Part shown: positions 32,054 to 46,600 of the stretch, piece after piece
Position numbering within the stretch: the first letter of the stretch is position 1
Layout: every line of letters begins with the position of its first letter
The notes under the pieces: generated by a model
Database searches by the model: none
Told to the model about the DNA's origin: nothing
Seen by the model: the letters and a program-made list of their open reading frames with translations, nothing else
Assembly: GCF_029227915.1 (NCBI RefSeq)
Contig: NC_079875.1
Span: 7,006,001 to 7,070,000, forward strand
From: Hydractinia symbiolongicarpus
Lineage: Eukaryota; Cnidaria; Hydrozoa; Anthoathecata; Hydractiniidae
Reading direction: 5' to 3'
Length of the DNA stretch: 64,000 nucleotides
Made by a program: the position numbers and the translations under genes

Positions 32054-33412
32054 ACGCTAATCAGTCACTTGTCATATGACATGAACTTTTGTGGATAGAT
32101 ACATACGCTCTTTTTATTATATACATTTTATATATAATTAGGATTTCCTCCATGACACCATCCTTGAAATGCTCGAACATCTAATTCTAGCCCTTTTACA
32201 TCTATTCAATCACTATTCAACGCCCTATTCATCCAATCCCCAATTCAACGTTAGTTTGCTCTTTATTTAAACTGCCCATCGCACAAAACCAGAAGCCATA
32301 GCCCGTAGTAATGCAGAACTTTCCTCCGTGTAGCCGTATAAAAGAAAGTTTAATAATACATCTTTTAATTTTTATAGTTTTTTAATTTCTTTTAAAAACC
32401 GCCGTCTTGATATCAATTTTAAAGAGCTCTGAAACTACAGTTAGTATTTTTACTTTGTAAAACTAAGCGTATCATGTCTCATAAAAATGGCGGTGACTTA
32501 GAAATTAAAAGTGTACGCCTTACGTTAGCGAATATCATTTTTTACACTGTTATCTGTTACAATCAATGCCCTGCAAAAAACAACTGTTCGTGCACTCCTC
32601 AGCAGAGGTGTTTATATAGAGGCAGCCTGACCCAGTTAACCTGGCTCACACGCATGGCCAAGATATTTTTATTGTTGAGAAAAATCTTTAAAACTAAAAT
32701 GTGTTTATATAAAAAAGCGAGGGAGCTTCACCTAAACCTCTGTTCCGTATATTTGAAATTTTACAAGTGAAAAGACCAACGCAGTTGAGCAAAATGAATT
32801 TTCTCAACCAGTGCGGTTGATCAAACTGAATTTTCTCACAGTTGGCATGTTCTAACGCTTCGTTCAGCAGTCTGAAAAAGTTTCATCGTTTTACACTAGA
32901 TGTAATCTGACCTACCCGAACAAAACTGGTGGCCGCCTAATTTGAAGACCTAGCACGGAGAGGATCCTTGTTATTTAGTGTCAATTTTAATGTGTAGCGT
33001 ATACTACAATTTTCAGTCTACCGTAAAATCATCCTAAAAAGGCAAGAAGCCTAGTAGATTTTATATATTGAATGCATTTTCATTTACGAAATATAATAAA
33101 GTAAAAATATGATATATTTGTAACCATTAATCGTGTCAATTAGGTCACGTGCAGCAGTGTTCTCACACTCTAACCTGACCTGAAATTTGAACCAAAAAAT
33201 CTTCATTCCTTTTAAAATCATTCTGACATGTTTTTTCGTACAATGTTGTTTTTCTATTGTTTTGAGAAATATTAACCAGTACGGATGTTAGGTAGGGTTG
33301 ATTATTAGTAACTCTTCATTATTTAGCGTTAGTTCAGGTAATGTATAGGTCAGTGAGCTGAAGAAGCATTGTTTCGTATCTTTATTTAATCGCTGGGCAA
33401 TACACTTTTAGC

Positions 33413-33502
33413 CAACCTCGTCCTCAGGGTCTTGTGCCCCCTGAGCCGTTATTGCGGCTATCAACTTTACCAACAAGGCAAAATGCCCTGGGAACGAGGT
33501 CG
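33413..33502. mobile_element. 90-bp MITE with hAT-like ends
   Basis: The left end CAACCTCGTCCTCAGGG and the inverted right end CGACCTCGTTCCCAGGG match at 14 of 17 positions, and similarity continues toward TTTTGCC. The flanks CTTTTAGC and ACTTTAGC share their last six bases, consistent with an eroded 8-bp target duplication as made by hAT transposases. Confidence 0.65.
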
Positions 33503-33676
33503 ACTTTAGCTACAATCAGTACGAAAAAAGGTTAGCCTATGACCGCACATTTTGAATCTCGTTACCACAAGTAGTAATTTCGGCTCTGTTTATACCAGAT
33601 TCACATAATTTAAACTTGTTAACGTTAATCTTTTTGAACTGACAGATGATTAAATTTGTCAGGTCAAAAAGTTTCA

Positions 33677-33768
33677 CTAGTCGTTAGCCCGTGGAAAATT
33701 CACGGGTTCGCCCGTCGCAGCTAAGCTACCACAGACAGACAGACGTATAACGGGCATTATAATATAGA
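33677..33768 (-). mobile_element. Short Helitron-like non-autonomous element, copy A
   Basis: On the minus strand it starts TCTATATTATAATG, contains the hairpin CCCGTGAATTTTCCACGGG and ends in CTAG about ten bases later, inserted between A and T. These are the 5' TC, 3' hairpin and CTRR ends of Helitrons. Related copies are at 39153-39274 and 58281-58380. Confidence 0.7.
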
Positions 33769-35370
33769 TTTTTTTTGACTTATGACTCATCCGTCAGTCT
33801 TAAACCTTCCGTTTAAACGTGACGTGCATTTCATCCTTAGTTCAGAAATCTTGTAGCATTGCGTTTTACTTGGCGCTCCTTTCCCTGATTTTGAGCGGTC
33901 TGGCAGTCTATTTCCCGCATCTCTAAACCCTCCTTTTTGGTGTAATAGATTGAAAAAATAATCCCGCCTCTCCGATAATCGCGCATACAGGATTGTTGTA
34001 ATTTTTATTAAGTACGGAATCTACTTTTGTCCTATATAGCAGTTGTAATTAGAATTTTACAACAATATCGAATGCTTTTAATTTATTTGTGTTTTTACGC
34101 ATCATAATCTGCGATTCGTGCTGATTGTTTTTCGTTTGAAAAAATAATCCCTTTTCTGCAATATTGATTCTTCTCTTCCACTTCGATCCCAGGGCCTGTA
34201 GCGTTGTATTGATCAAAAAAAACACTACAGGCCCTTGTATCAATGTTGTTTTTCTCTTTTAAACCCACCTTTTTTCTAAGGATGAAAGCTAATCCTGCCG
34301 TGGGACTATATACGGTATGTCGATAGAATTGAATTGATTCGTCAACTAGGACTGTCTCTCATCAACGCCGCGCTTATTGTTAGGTCCGACGTCTCACCAT
34401 TCAATATGCAAAAAGAGACAACAGACTATGGATGCAGACCAGGTTTTGGAAATTTAGATGCAACGAAAAAAATTATTCGGGAAAATGCGCAGAAGAATGT
34501 CAAAATACTGAAGAGAATGTTTATACGACATATTTTTATTTAAAGTTAAAATAATTCACCTTAAACAAAAGACCAGAATTGTGTTTAGGGTCTTTTCGAG
34601 TTCATTCAAAGGGAAGTGTTTCACCCCGAAAGAAATGTGTCGAAAGAAGGAAAAGTGAGCCATATATGCCATAGGGGCCATCGTACATCTTTGCGCTATA
34701 ATTGAGAGCTGACTGCTTATTTATCCGGTAGAGGGCCGACTGGGGGAAAAAATTTTCCTGGTCTGCCTGCTTGTTGGAGACACCCTCGTTCTCGGGTAAT
34801 TTTTTTGCCTTTTTGATATAAGTGCGAAAGACACTGAAACCGAGAGTGTGTTGGAGCGAAAAACGCTGGGGTCGGGGGTTCAGGGATTCCCCTAGAAAAA
34901 AATAACCTTACACAAGGTTTGCACCTTACGGTTAACTCATGTTAACGGTATCACGAAATTTGATCGATTTTGTACGGCAGTAAAAACAGTACTTTTCAAG
35001 ACTTTGGAAACAAAAATGTTTTCATTCCTGTTTAATGTTGACCCCAGAATTTTGTTTGTCACGAAAACCTTTTTAAATGCTTGTAATATGTATGTATATA
35101 GTTTTTTGTTTGATTATGTGTGGTTAATCTTTCAGCTACAAAATAGCTTTAATATAACTATAAGCTAGCTAGGCGCTACTGTGTAGCTAGCTATCTTTTT
35201 GCCTTAGTCTGACAGAGAGAAAATATAATATATAGTACGAATGATGGTTTAGTTTTTTAGAAAAAAGGTTAACTCACACAAGCATGCTATGTTTGATAAT
35301 GCATGACTTTCTGGTTTGATGTCACATAACTTCATGTTTTGATATTATCGATTCCAGCATGACATTATTT

Positions 35371-35674
35371 GTTTACTTTTCAGTGGTAAGCTTCTCTTGG
35401 CTCTGGCATTTGCGTGGCTGGAAAAAAGATGCTAGGATTTGATAAAAGGAGGTCTTTTACTGTGGATTTTTTCTAACAGGAACATCGTTGAGGTTATAAA
35501 CTATTATTGAGTGTAGCTAGGTTATGCCTTCTGATTTATTTGAATTCATTAAAAGTCCTAAGAATGCCTTTGTGTGAGAAAAAAAGATAATTAACTTGCT
35601 TCACCTGGCGCCCCATCTTTTTACCTGCCACGCAAATGCCAAAGCCGAAAGAGCTTACCACTGAAAATGTGAAC
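35371..35674. repeat. Foldback: 61-bp inverted repeat with a 180-bp spacer
   Basis: The arm 35371-35431, containing TTTTCAGTGGTAAGC and GGCATTTGCGTGGC, recurs inverted at 35614-35674 with a few mismatches. It could form a long hairpin or be a foldback transposon. No function is visible. Confidence 0.75.
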
Positions 35675-36377
35675 AATGGAATTCCTCTAGAGATGAGTTT
35701 AAATGTTTCCGTTTTTCCTGGATGCTTATGCATTGGCAAAAAAAATCAGAAAAATTATCAGGAATAAAAATGCAGTCTTTATGTGTAGAAAGTCTAATTA
35801 TGGTAAAAACTTTAATACTGTGGCACTAGCATCTTTTCACTGATATACATATGTTCTAAATCTAAACTACATGCATAATATATACAAGGTTTTGGAACTA
35901 GCTATGCTTCAGACCACCCAAGCAAGGGCCGCTAGGGTTAGGGTTAGTTTTGAAAAACAATTAGTTTTGTCACCCTTTAGAAAGAAACACCATTTCCAAA
36001 TTAGCTCAGCCATATTTAATTTCCTGCAAGTGGAGCAAGTTAGACTTGGAACTTTTGTTCTCGATAGTGAAACCTACATAAAAGTGCTAAAATGAAGAGG
36101 CTATTTCAAGAAATTTACGGTTTACCTTGAGATGTTTTATACTCTTTTATATCAACATTGTATTTTAAGCCTGTCAGGTCTGGTTTACATGAACTTTTAA
36201 CAAAAAGTGAATATGTCATTGGGAATTTTTTATGAAAATCTTTCAGGTATGTAAGTCCAACTTGTAAAAGTGCCTCGGGATCCCTTTAATCTAATGAAGC
36301 CATTACAGTGCATCTAAAACTTTGATGCTAAATAACTTGGGTAATTTTCCCAAACCTGGGTCCCCAAACCTGTTTGG

Positions 36378-36715
36378 AATGTTGATGACGTCAATAAAAA
36401 ACCTTTAAACCCTAATATCTCTGCGACCGTTTGTCACAAGTACATAATCCTATACATTTTCTTGATCAGCGTTTGAAGGTCTACGATAAAGGAAACAGAT
36501 ATAAAAATTTCTAAAAAATTTTTTTACGCTTTTTGACAGGCCATTGCTGACATCAGCAAAATTTTTGAACCCCTATATCTCATTAACTGCTCATCAAAAG
36601 CACATGATCATATATATTTTCTTGATAAGCAGTTTAAGCTGTACACAGTAGAGGCAACATGAAAAAAGGTTCTTATTTTTTTGTGAATGGGTTGCTGAAG
36701 TCATCAAAATTCAAA
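36378..36715. repeat. Two diverged direct copies of a ~165-bp repeat
   Basis: Both copies run: a TGACGTCA-like or TGACATCA motif, then AAACCCTAATATCTC or GAACCCCTATATCTC, then ATTTTCTTGATCAGC or ATTTTCTTGATAAGC, then a T-rich stretch. A third partial start (GCTGAAGTCATCAAAATT) follows. Confidence 0.65.
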
Positions 36716-37694
36716 TGACGCTTCTTTTTCATTTTTAACCTGCCTCAGTGGATTTTTCGACAGGCTTTATCGTCTATAGTATATATATAATACAATAATA
36801 ACTGAATACTGCAAAATATTGCCAAATGTGTAAAGCACTGACTTGCATGGGTTGATCACAAAATTATAATTCGAAGCCTTTGCATTAGTCACTATTTCAC
36901 TTCGCTTCCATAGTTTGTTACCGTTTTTTAAACATTTTGAATCAAGGAAAACTTATTACCACAGTTTTTGATGATAACAATCAATTTTTTAATGGTAGTG
37001 AATTCGAAAAATGGTCTGTTGAGACAGACAAAGATTTACAGGGTATCAGTAGATTTACTTGATCAGCATTTTAATACAGTGCTTCTATTATGACTAAAAA
37101 TGTACACATTAGCATATTCATTTAAGTAGGAGTTGAGGCCATGAAAGATAAAAAGTTTATCTCACCAGGAAAAGCGTACATGCTGAATTCATGCTGAAAA
37201 CATGCTGAATTCCTTTTCATTTTTTTGTAGAAAAATTTGAATTGTTGCCATTATGCAAAGGTTCTTTACAAAATGGCCATTTTTTTTCTTTTTTCCTATA
37301 GTCACTGGCTTAGACAGATTTGGAATTGTTCTGATGGCAATAGCATTTAGAAGCAAGCAATACATAAACAAACTGTGCATTGTTGGTTGCATTGTAGCAA
37401 CTGTAGAAACAATTTTAAATCTTCTTTATTGAAGAATAAGTTTTACCAATTTCCACACAACATTCTTTGTTGTTTCTATTTTCTTTGTGTATTGTTTTTG
37501 GGAAATTATGTAAACGTTTATGTCATGCTATCATCTGTATATATAGTATTTTGTTTGTTTTAAGAGTGTATTAAAACATCTTTGTTTTAGCATTTGTTTA
37601 AATAAATTTTATTTTTTAATAAAGAAGTTTTTTTTACTTTCCAGGAATGCTCTCTACACCATGGTTGTGTCAAGGAGATAAATAATTAAACAAA

Positions 37695-40600
37695 ATGGTT
37701 GATGACTCTTCTCCCCAGGTGGCAAATTATTTTGTCTCCGCTGGTTTAAATGATTTAAAGAAACCAGAATGTGATGCAGAGACCTTGGAACCAATCACCG
37801 ACCTTGCCGTTATTTTTAAAAGTCTTGGTGAAGAACCACCACCTGGGTATACTTGCATTGAAAATACACCAAATGGTTTGACTGCTGATTTGAATCATGG
37901 TTCCATCCGTACACCACCATGCTTTATCTGCTACAGACGGGGAAGAGATAAACCACCCCTTACTGACATTGGGTAATTATATTTATTATTCTTATTATGG
38001 GACCCTGTGTCATGACTAACTTATGTTATTTTGGTTCTGTTATTAACACTCAAATATATAAAGAGAATATAGATGGTTTGCAGCTTTTTATAACTATCAG
38101 TTTTTTGGTAAGAGCAGCTCCATTTTTTTAATTCATTAATGCATTACCATTTTCTACTGTAGAGTTTTGTATGAGGGTAAGCAACGTCTTATGCATGGAT
38201 GTGATATTGTCCACAAGACTCCAACTAAACAAGTAGCTAATGTTAATAATGGCAGCAACATGAGAATTTTTATAACGTATCGAAGAGCGTCTCCACAGTT
38301 TGCTCATTCATCGTTAGCTGTCATTGAAATATGTGTCATTATTGCAAACAAGGTAAGTTTCGTTTTATTTAGAGCCTTTCAATCTCACTATGTGTTCAAA
38401 TTTGTCTGATAGCAGTGCTTTTGTAATTTAGGGTGAAAAACCACCACATGCTTTCTGTTTGATTGAGAAAAACTTAAACCAAGGATTAGTTGGGTCTGAA
38501 GTATATCTTTGTTACCGCAAATCTTTAGCACGGACAAACTCTCTGTCTTATCCTGCAGGTAATATTCAGACATTTTTTGTTATTGTGGCTAATCTTCATA
38601 ACTACAATAATTCTTTAATTAATTTGATTAGAAAGGCAAATATTCAAAGAAATAAACTTTGAATGGCATGCCATGTGCTGTCCCTAAAAACCAATAATTG
38701 TATATATATATATATATACATCTTAAACCCTGATCAAAAAATGTATATAATGTATAAATAATATATAATAAATATACAAGTAATAGCCTGTAACTTTTAA
38801 CCAACCACTTGTCTCTGATCATTTATATTTAATCATAATTTGTACTAACATTGTTGTTTAAGTACATGATGCGTGTTTATTTAGAAATGATCAGCAGATA
38901 TCCGTCTGTTGATTGTGATGCTTTTCCACTTCCTGATGAAGTTGCTTTGTTCTGCATGCCTCTTGGTGCTGTCGTGGAGTGTTGGCCTGAAAAATCTCAG
39001 CCACCATTGCCTATTTTTTCAACATTTGCATTAACAGATGCGAAAGGGGAAAAGGTTGGTGTTTTTGGTTAAGTTTTTTTACAAAGACATGGTGAAAAAA
39101 AATTAGGTTGTGTTTTTTCGAGGGTAGCATAGTTAATGATATTTCTGATTTACTAGTCATTAACCCGTGGAAAAATCCACAGGGTCACCCGTCCTTTATA
39201 TATTGCACTTCGTGTATTCGTAACAAAAAGACAAGCAGATGCACAAACAGACAGACGACAGCTATTATTATAGAGACTAGTGGCTAGCTTGTAAAGAATC
39301 CTTGTTCAAGTTAAAGAAATCAATCTGTAACAAACTAAATACAGCTATTTTATGCAGGTGTTATTAAAATGGAAAACTTTTGAGATTTTAAATGAACAAT
39401 TTAAAACTAAATAGAGTTAGAATTAAAAGTAAGTGCAGTGTGGACGAAATAATTACCTAAGGTTGACCTTAGGTAATTATTTTTGTTTGCTAATACTAAA
39501 AAAAATTTTGGTCAATTGGTCAGCAAATATTTATATTGGCTAATCACTTTTAACCAGGCGAAGGAAAATTTACTACATGCTCAAATCAATATTTTCCTAT
39601 GTCTGCAATTTTGCTTTGCTTGCTCCTACAGCTATAGTTTATAAGTGCAAAGTTGATTTTAGTAAACACAGTGCTTCAATTATGACATATACAAATTGCT
39701 TGTTTTTATGCACACATTGTTTTATCAGATTTATGGTGCTGGTGTCACATTTTTTGAAGAGCTGCAGAAGGAGAAGTTTACTGATGATGTGTACAAACTA
39801 ATTCAACAACAGAAAAAGGTAAAACGATCTGTTTTATAGTTGCTTTTGTAATTTCTATAGATTGTTTACAGGCTAATTTTATGAAAAGTGGTACATTTAG
39901 AAATTTCCACCACTCTGTTTTATTTAGAATCACAGGGGCGAAAAGAAATTAGTTGCACAAACTAATAAAAGTATTTGTTTGTTATCACGTTATCCTTTTT
40001 TTGATGCTTTTCGACGCTTCTTGATGTCATTGTACAGACTAACAGTGTCTGGAAAACAAAGTATTCCAATCGAAAGGTATTTTCCAATGTACTTGTTTAA
40101 AAGCGTGTGTATAATGCGAAGGAAAGGTCAAGATTATGTAAAAGGAATTAACAACAGTAAATATCAGCATTTACATATTTATTTTCAACACTGCTTCTAT
40201 TTTTAAGAAAACATTGCCTAAAATGAAGAATCAGTTTGTGCATAACTTTATAATAAACTAAGTTTATTTTTTTGTATAGAGATTATTTATCTTTTTAATG
40301 TTGTTTTTTTAGATATATCTCCCACTTTATGCGTAATGTTCCCTTCCCAACACCTCAGAAACCAATCGTGTATGTACAGGTACGCTGGATAGAATTTGAC
40401 ATTTTTCTGAAAGCATGTCAAATTTAAAAATAGTTTTCATAAATAATTACTGCAGGTATATGCCAGAATCAACATCTTATTTCATTATTTTTTATGCATT
40501 TTTTTGATATACAATGGCAGCAGTTCTGAAAATAAATATTTATATTCATCAAAATTGTATTCACACTACATACAATTTTTATAGATCACTCATGAAGGGT

Positions 40601-43600
40601 TTGAATTACAAGAACCATCCCGAGGACCATTACCAGTCAGGTAAGAACGTAGTCAGATCTTGTTTGCAACATGTTTTTTGTAGCCATAGTTTTATAAAAC
40701 TGATTTTTTAATAAGTGCTTTGCAAATTTTGAGGGGCATACTGGCTAAGAGTTTCTCCAGGAAATACCAAGCTAAAATATATATGTTTGTTTTTCCAAAA
40801 GAGGTGTCAGATATTGTTTCTCTGCAATGTGTCCTGTTAAAAAAAAGAAAGAATTGTAAATTACAAATTACAAATTGCAATCAAAATATTTAATATTTTT
40901 TGCTTTGAATTTAGTGGGGCATCTTTTACTGCATTGTTACGATGTCTTGGAACTGACAACACGTTGGTTTTGTTGTACTGCATTCTAACAGAGCAGAAAA
41001 TTCTAGTGCATTCTTTGAGACCTGCCTTGCTGACAAGTGTTGGTGAAGCCTTAATATCGGTATGAACAATAGACAATTACTATTTATTCACAAACTTAAA
41101 ACATATAATGTGGAGAGAAGCATATTGTGAAAGATGTGTTCAATATAAAACTGCATCACATAAGAATGGAAAAACATTGATAAAAGAATGAATAATATTT
41201 TGTATTTTCCTGATTGATCTTGTTCTTAATAATTTAATGTTTTGTTTTTAGTTGATTTTCCCATTTCAATGGAAGTGTCCATATATTCCATTATGTCCAC
41301 TGAAACTGGCAGACGTACTGTTTGCTCCTTTTCCATTTATATATGGTATGTTTTCTAAACTTTTGTACCTGGATGAGAAAATGTCATGTGATTAAAATTA
41401 ATTGTTTATTTTACAATTACGCTAAATCAACACAAATTTCTTCTTAGACAAAGTTTTTGTTCTCCTAAATACAATGGCTAGTGAATTCCAAATGTTAAAT
41501 GAAAAATGTATGAGAAGAAAATTTACTACATAGAAAGAGGACACTGTAGTATCTGTAATAAAAGTAACTACAACTTTCTGGGCTGGCATGTTAATTACTT
41601 TCCTGGTACTAAAAATGACATATGGGGCCTTAGCAGACGGGTCCCAAGCAAGTGTTTGCACAACATAACCTTTTTTTTACAGGAATAAAAAATGATTGAA
41701 TTTTGATTTAGCCATATTTTCATTACTAAAAAATGACTCGTTAAAAAATACTTTATATTACTTGTCTATTTGCAACATGGGTGGCTAATTCGTTTATATA
41801 TGTCATAATATGAACAGCCCTAACTTAGGGAGTAGCTTCTAAAATGAAAAACTGATAACTAAAATATATTTTTGTGATACTTGTAGGGTTGTATTCCCAG
41901 TAAATATCATGGGGAGCCTTTACTAATATTTACATAGGACAAAATTAATTGTTTACATTTTTACTAGGTATTGATTCTCGTTATTTTGATCAATCAAGTC
42001 CACCAAAAGATGTTACTTGTGTTGATCTTGATACTAACATGATAACTCAGTAAGACTTTCTTAGTCATGTATTATGGACTGTTTGCTTTATGTTTGTTGC
42101 TAAAGTAGGAAGACAGGGTTTAAAATAACTAACACAGAAAAACGATCAACCCCAAACAAAGCGAGGAAAGAATTTTTACGGCGATATGTGAGATACATAC
42201 TCAATGTTATTTATGCCTTTGTGGGGAAAAGCGTAAAAAGTTAATAAAATTGTGGACATTTTAGAAAGAAGGATTTGTGATGACATTGACAATATTTTCT
42301 ATGATTTCTTATAGTTTTGCTATTTTTTTAATGCATTTTTTTACAAAATTAAAGACTTTATACAGCAAAACAGCATAACATGGGTTACAACCTGTTATTT
42401 TGTTGCAATTTCTACTGTCATAAATCTGTAATTTGCCCACACTGTGAACAGATTTTTATTACAGGGCTGTTGATCCAAAAGAATCAAAGTCAGCTACATG
42501 GAAGTCCTTGCCAAAGGTAAATTTCATTATTGTTTTTTATTCTCATCCATGAAAGTACATAGTTAAGTTGGAAATAAAACTTCTATTTAGAAACCTGGAA
42601 AAGTCATCAAAGATCGACTTGATGAGCTGTTTCTACAACTTTATCAAGGTAACTCATAGTTAAAGTTGTGTAAATTTCAATTGGAAATTAATTACATGCT
42701 AACAATTGAAACTGAAATTAGTAAAAAGGCAATTTAAAATTCTTTAAAATTCCGTAAAAGTTTGTAAATTGTATGTGTTATTATACTTTAGCTGTATAGT
42801 CGTTTCCTGCTGCAAATTATTTTCTAAGCTTAACAAAGTGTAAGGTCCAACTAAAAAAAAATCTTTTAACATTTTTTTTTTCATTTGTTTCTTTTTAATG
42901 TATGATTTTGTTGATTAAAGGTGAGTTTCCACTTACATAAAAATGATCTCAAATCATTTGATATCAATTGATGTAAAAGCAGGATTGCTTCTTACTTTAT
43001 GTTGATTGATTTGATCAATTTCGTTTAAGTGGAAACCCACTTTAAAGTGTAAATAAGTGAAAAAAGCATGTAAAACTATTTTTGTTCCCTTTCATTGTCC
43101 TTATGGTATTATCTTTTAATTTACAAGTTCTTTTGCTTATTTATATTGTTTTACAAACATTTCCCCAATGATATTACACGTAGATTTATGACAAAAGATT
43201 TGTGTAGCAGCGCAAGAAATCCTGTGTTAAGTAATATAATATCCGTTGAACCGTTTTTCATATTTGCATTTTCAATTTCAACTTAAATGATACTGGTCCA
43301 TTTTACTGTCGCACTGTAGTGTATGTATTAATAACAATTAGTATGAAACACTTGCTGAATTCAGAATTGCTTAACATGTTAAAACTTCATTTTTCTCAGT
43401 GGCAAATGAAGACAGTAACACAGCTGTGGAAATGGCACCACTGGATGATCTATCCTCAGCTAAGAAAAAAGTTAGTTGTGGAATCCACATTATTAGCAAC
43501 ATCGAATGCAAGCTTTGTTTTAATTGAAACTTTCTATTCAGAACTACATAGAAGTTAATATCAGAGAAGCATTCCTGCGGTTCCATGCTCAAATTCTGAA

Positions 43601-46600
43601 GGGTTACAAGTAGGTTCAGTTTTTTATCATTGTTTGAGTTTCCTCAATTCAACATAATTTTTTTTGCCTGTTTTGCAATTTTTGTTAGCAAGTTCGATTT
43701 AAAATAAAAAAAGGATAAAGGGATTTAATGTTTAATTCTGCGTGTACAACATTCAACTTGTTGAAGTAGCTTATTTGATACATTGAAGTGTTTACTGTTT
43801 TTTAAAACTTTTTAAGCACTATCAACAATCTTTTGGTGAAAATAGTGTGTTTATTAAAAATTGAAGAAAATGGAACATTCATGTCTGCAAGACTGTGGTT
43901 GTGTTAAAAATCGAAATGTAAAAGATAAATAAATTTTTTGTACTTTAAGGCATTTTGGGAAACGGTTGTAAAGTAAATAATGATACTGAAGGTGGGTGGT
44001 ATATCAGTCATCCCTGTTTCATTTTTTTGTCATGAGAGCGTGCATTAACGCATTTACAAAGAAATAGAAAATCTTTTTACACATACACGTTTAAAATCTG
44101 CATGGTCAGTACGTTGTTGCTAACATTTAAAAGAAAATGAAAAATCTATGCAGGCTATGCAAGATTTCAGTGTTTAGGAAACAATAGAAACCTATGATTT
44201 TTATTACTGGTCACTGGTACTGAAAATTAGATTGTTTTATAAAGGGTGATGTCTGGCATGTTTTCATTTTATTTTTGTTCACAATGCCAATGTCTGTTAA
44301 TTGTTGTGTGTCAAGATTTTATTCAACATTATCAGATGCTGATATATCCTCTACCTTGAAAAATATTTCTTTATGTTTTTGATATTTTAGACAATTTCTG
44401 CTACCTATCACATCACGGCCAGATATTGGATCTCGCGATCTTACAACTTTATTTGACTTACAGGGTAATTTTTTTTGTCTTTTTTAACATATTGCAATTT
44501 TTAAAAATAAATGCATATGGAGTAATAGATAGGTGGGAATCAAACTTCACACATTTCAAGGAAAAACTTGTTATTTTTTTTGTTTTTTACCATGAAGCTC
44601 ATAATATATTCATCATTATGTTTTGTTGTAGAACTTGATAATATGGCAATTAAGTTGTTGTTTTTCGATTAGGTTTTGTTAGGAGTCGTCCAAGAGGAAC
44701 CGAGAGATTCTTTCAGCTGCTCACCAGAACTCAACTTTTTAGCCACTTTATCGAAACTCGTTCGTTATCATCCAGCAATGACGCAGTATTGGCATTTTTT
44801 GATGAATGTATTGAAAAAGTAATATTTCTTAATTTTTTTTGTTATTATTTTCTGGTTATTTTAAAACAATAGTATTAAGACCATTTTTTGCTACAAAAAT
44901 GTCTTGACATGCTCTGGTATTTCTGATACTCCAGTATTACAGTGCAGGTTTTGTAATTTCTCCTAAGGTATATTAAAAAAATTTGCGAACAGGATATTTA
45001 ACGATTTCGAGAAATTCCACAATTTTTCTAATCCAATATCCAATTCAGTTGTTTGCGAAAAAAATTCTAAAATAGTTACATTCAAGGTAAAGATAAACTT
45101 CTAAGGACTTTAGGGGATGGGTAGGTCGAATTTTCTTGAGAGTAAACACCAGATTTGCAAAAATTTGTTCTTTAAAAACGAAAAGAAAAAAGAATTTGTG
45201 AAAATTCCCACCTTGGAAAAATAGTTCTGTTAACATGAGAAATAAGACAAGCACTATCAATCTGGATATTTTATACTGTTTCTTGTTATTAGCGTGTCCT
45301 TAGTGTCGCCATTTTGGCTTATTATTAGGTCAGATTGAAAAAATAAACTACCCACACTAAATTGGAGTAACTAGATATACAATCTTTCACTTTTATTTCT
45401 AGTGTGAGACTAATGCAAGATTACTACATTCAAATGCAGGGAGTGGAAGGTAAGAAGTTCCACAGTTTTTCAGTCTCATAAGTGTAGGAGTATTTAACAC
45501 TGTATGTAAACATGCTCCCGGTTTAGTTGCAGTAAAAATAGGTCTATTTCCCACCAAAATAATAGGGTAATAAGATACCTTCTTGAAAGTATGTCCAACA
45601 TTATTCTAAATTATCAATTTTTTTCTTTTTAGTTTTACAACAGTCGTTGTAACAGCACCAGACCTATCCGGATTACCACCTGGTGAAATGTACAAGTAGG
45701 TATTTTGTTGTAAAGATGATGTAAACAAAAAGAAACCTTAACCATCATTTTGCCATGTTGCCATTGTATTGTTATGCATGCTATTTTTCTGTAACATAAT
45801 TGTCTCCTTGTTTGTTTGCTTTTTCATCATGTTTTTTTCATTATTCTGTTTCATTTATTAAGTAAAGGATCACTACAGCACATGTCGAATAACTTTGGAG
45901 TTCGTTCGTTCGTTCGTTCGTTCGTTCTGCCATTTATCTAATTATTTATTACTTAGATATAACGGTTTCCCGAAGTTACGCGAGGATTTGTTTGCTGCTG
46001 TGAACCCGACTCTACTCAATTTGAAATCAACAAATACAACGACTCCACCTCGATCACCTATGGTTGGAAGAACTATACATGAAAGACAACAGGGATCAAT
46101 TGTTAGTTACATTCTTTCTTAAGATAAAAATGTTAGTTTTGATGAAAATAAACTTGTAAAAATCCAAGAATATTGGAATTCTGCTTAAATAAAATTTACC
46201 ACATAATAAGACAACTGTTATACAAGTTGGTTGGTTATTTTTAAAAACCTGTTTCTTTTAGAAAAAAATTTGCTGGTGTTAAAAAACCTCACCAACTAGA
46301 TAGCTAGCTTTTAGAAATCATGATTTTTTGTTTCTAGCCATGATCAAAGTTACTTTAAACTGGACTTTGTCTATTTACAAAGTAGCCTTGCTTTAAAATT
46401 ATCTCTGTTATACAATTGACTATTTCTTTTTTTAATTAATTTCAAGTTAAAGGTAACTTGTGTAATTAATAGCTGGTGTAATTCTTTTTATTTTTTCATT
46501 TTAGAGTGCGAAAAAACAAGCCAACAGTCCAACTCTATGGGCAAGGTATGTTTTATGTTTATTTCTTTCTAATAATACTTTATACCTTATATCTTCAGGT

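Larger units (their letters stand above)
32054..37694. other. Intergenic region between METTL3 and DENND4, repeat-rich
   Basis: No gene was recognised in 5.6 kb. It holds a hAT-type MITE (33413-33502), a Helitron-like element (33677-33768), an 11-bp hairpin (34191-34201 with 34225-34235, AGGGCCTGTAG inverted), a foldback (35371-35674), a telomere-like AGGGTTAGGGTTAG near 35934-35947 and a two-copy direct repeat (36378-36715). A pyrimidine-rich acceptor ends near 37645, so 37646-37694 is probably DENND4 5' UTR. Frames such as 32474-32770 and 34334-34543 have no visible similarity. Confidence 0.6.

Noticed and set aside
32474-32770. 98-residue open frame between METTL3 and DENND4
   Set aside because: No similarity, no splice or polyA context; a chance frame.
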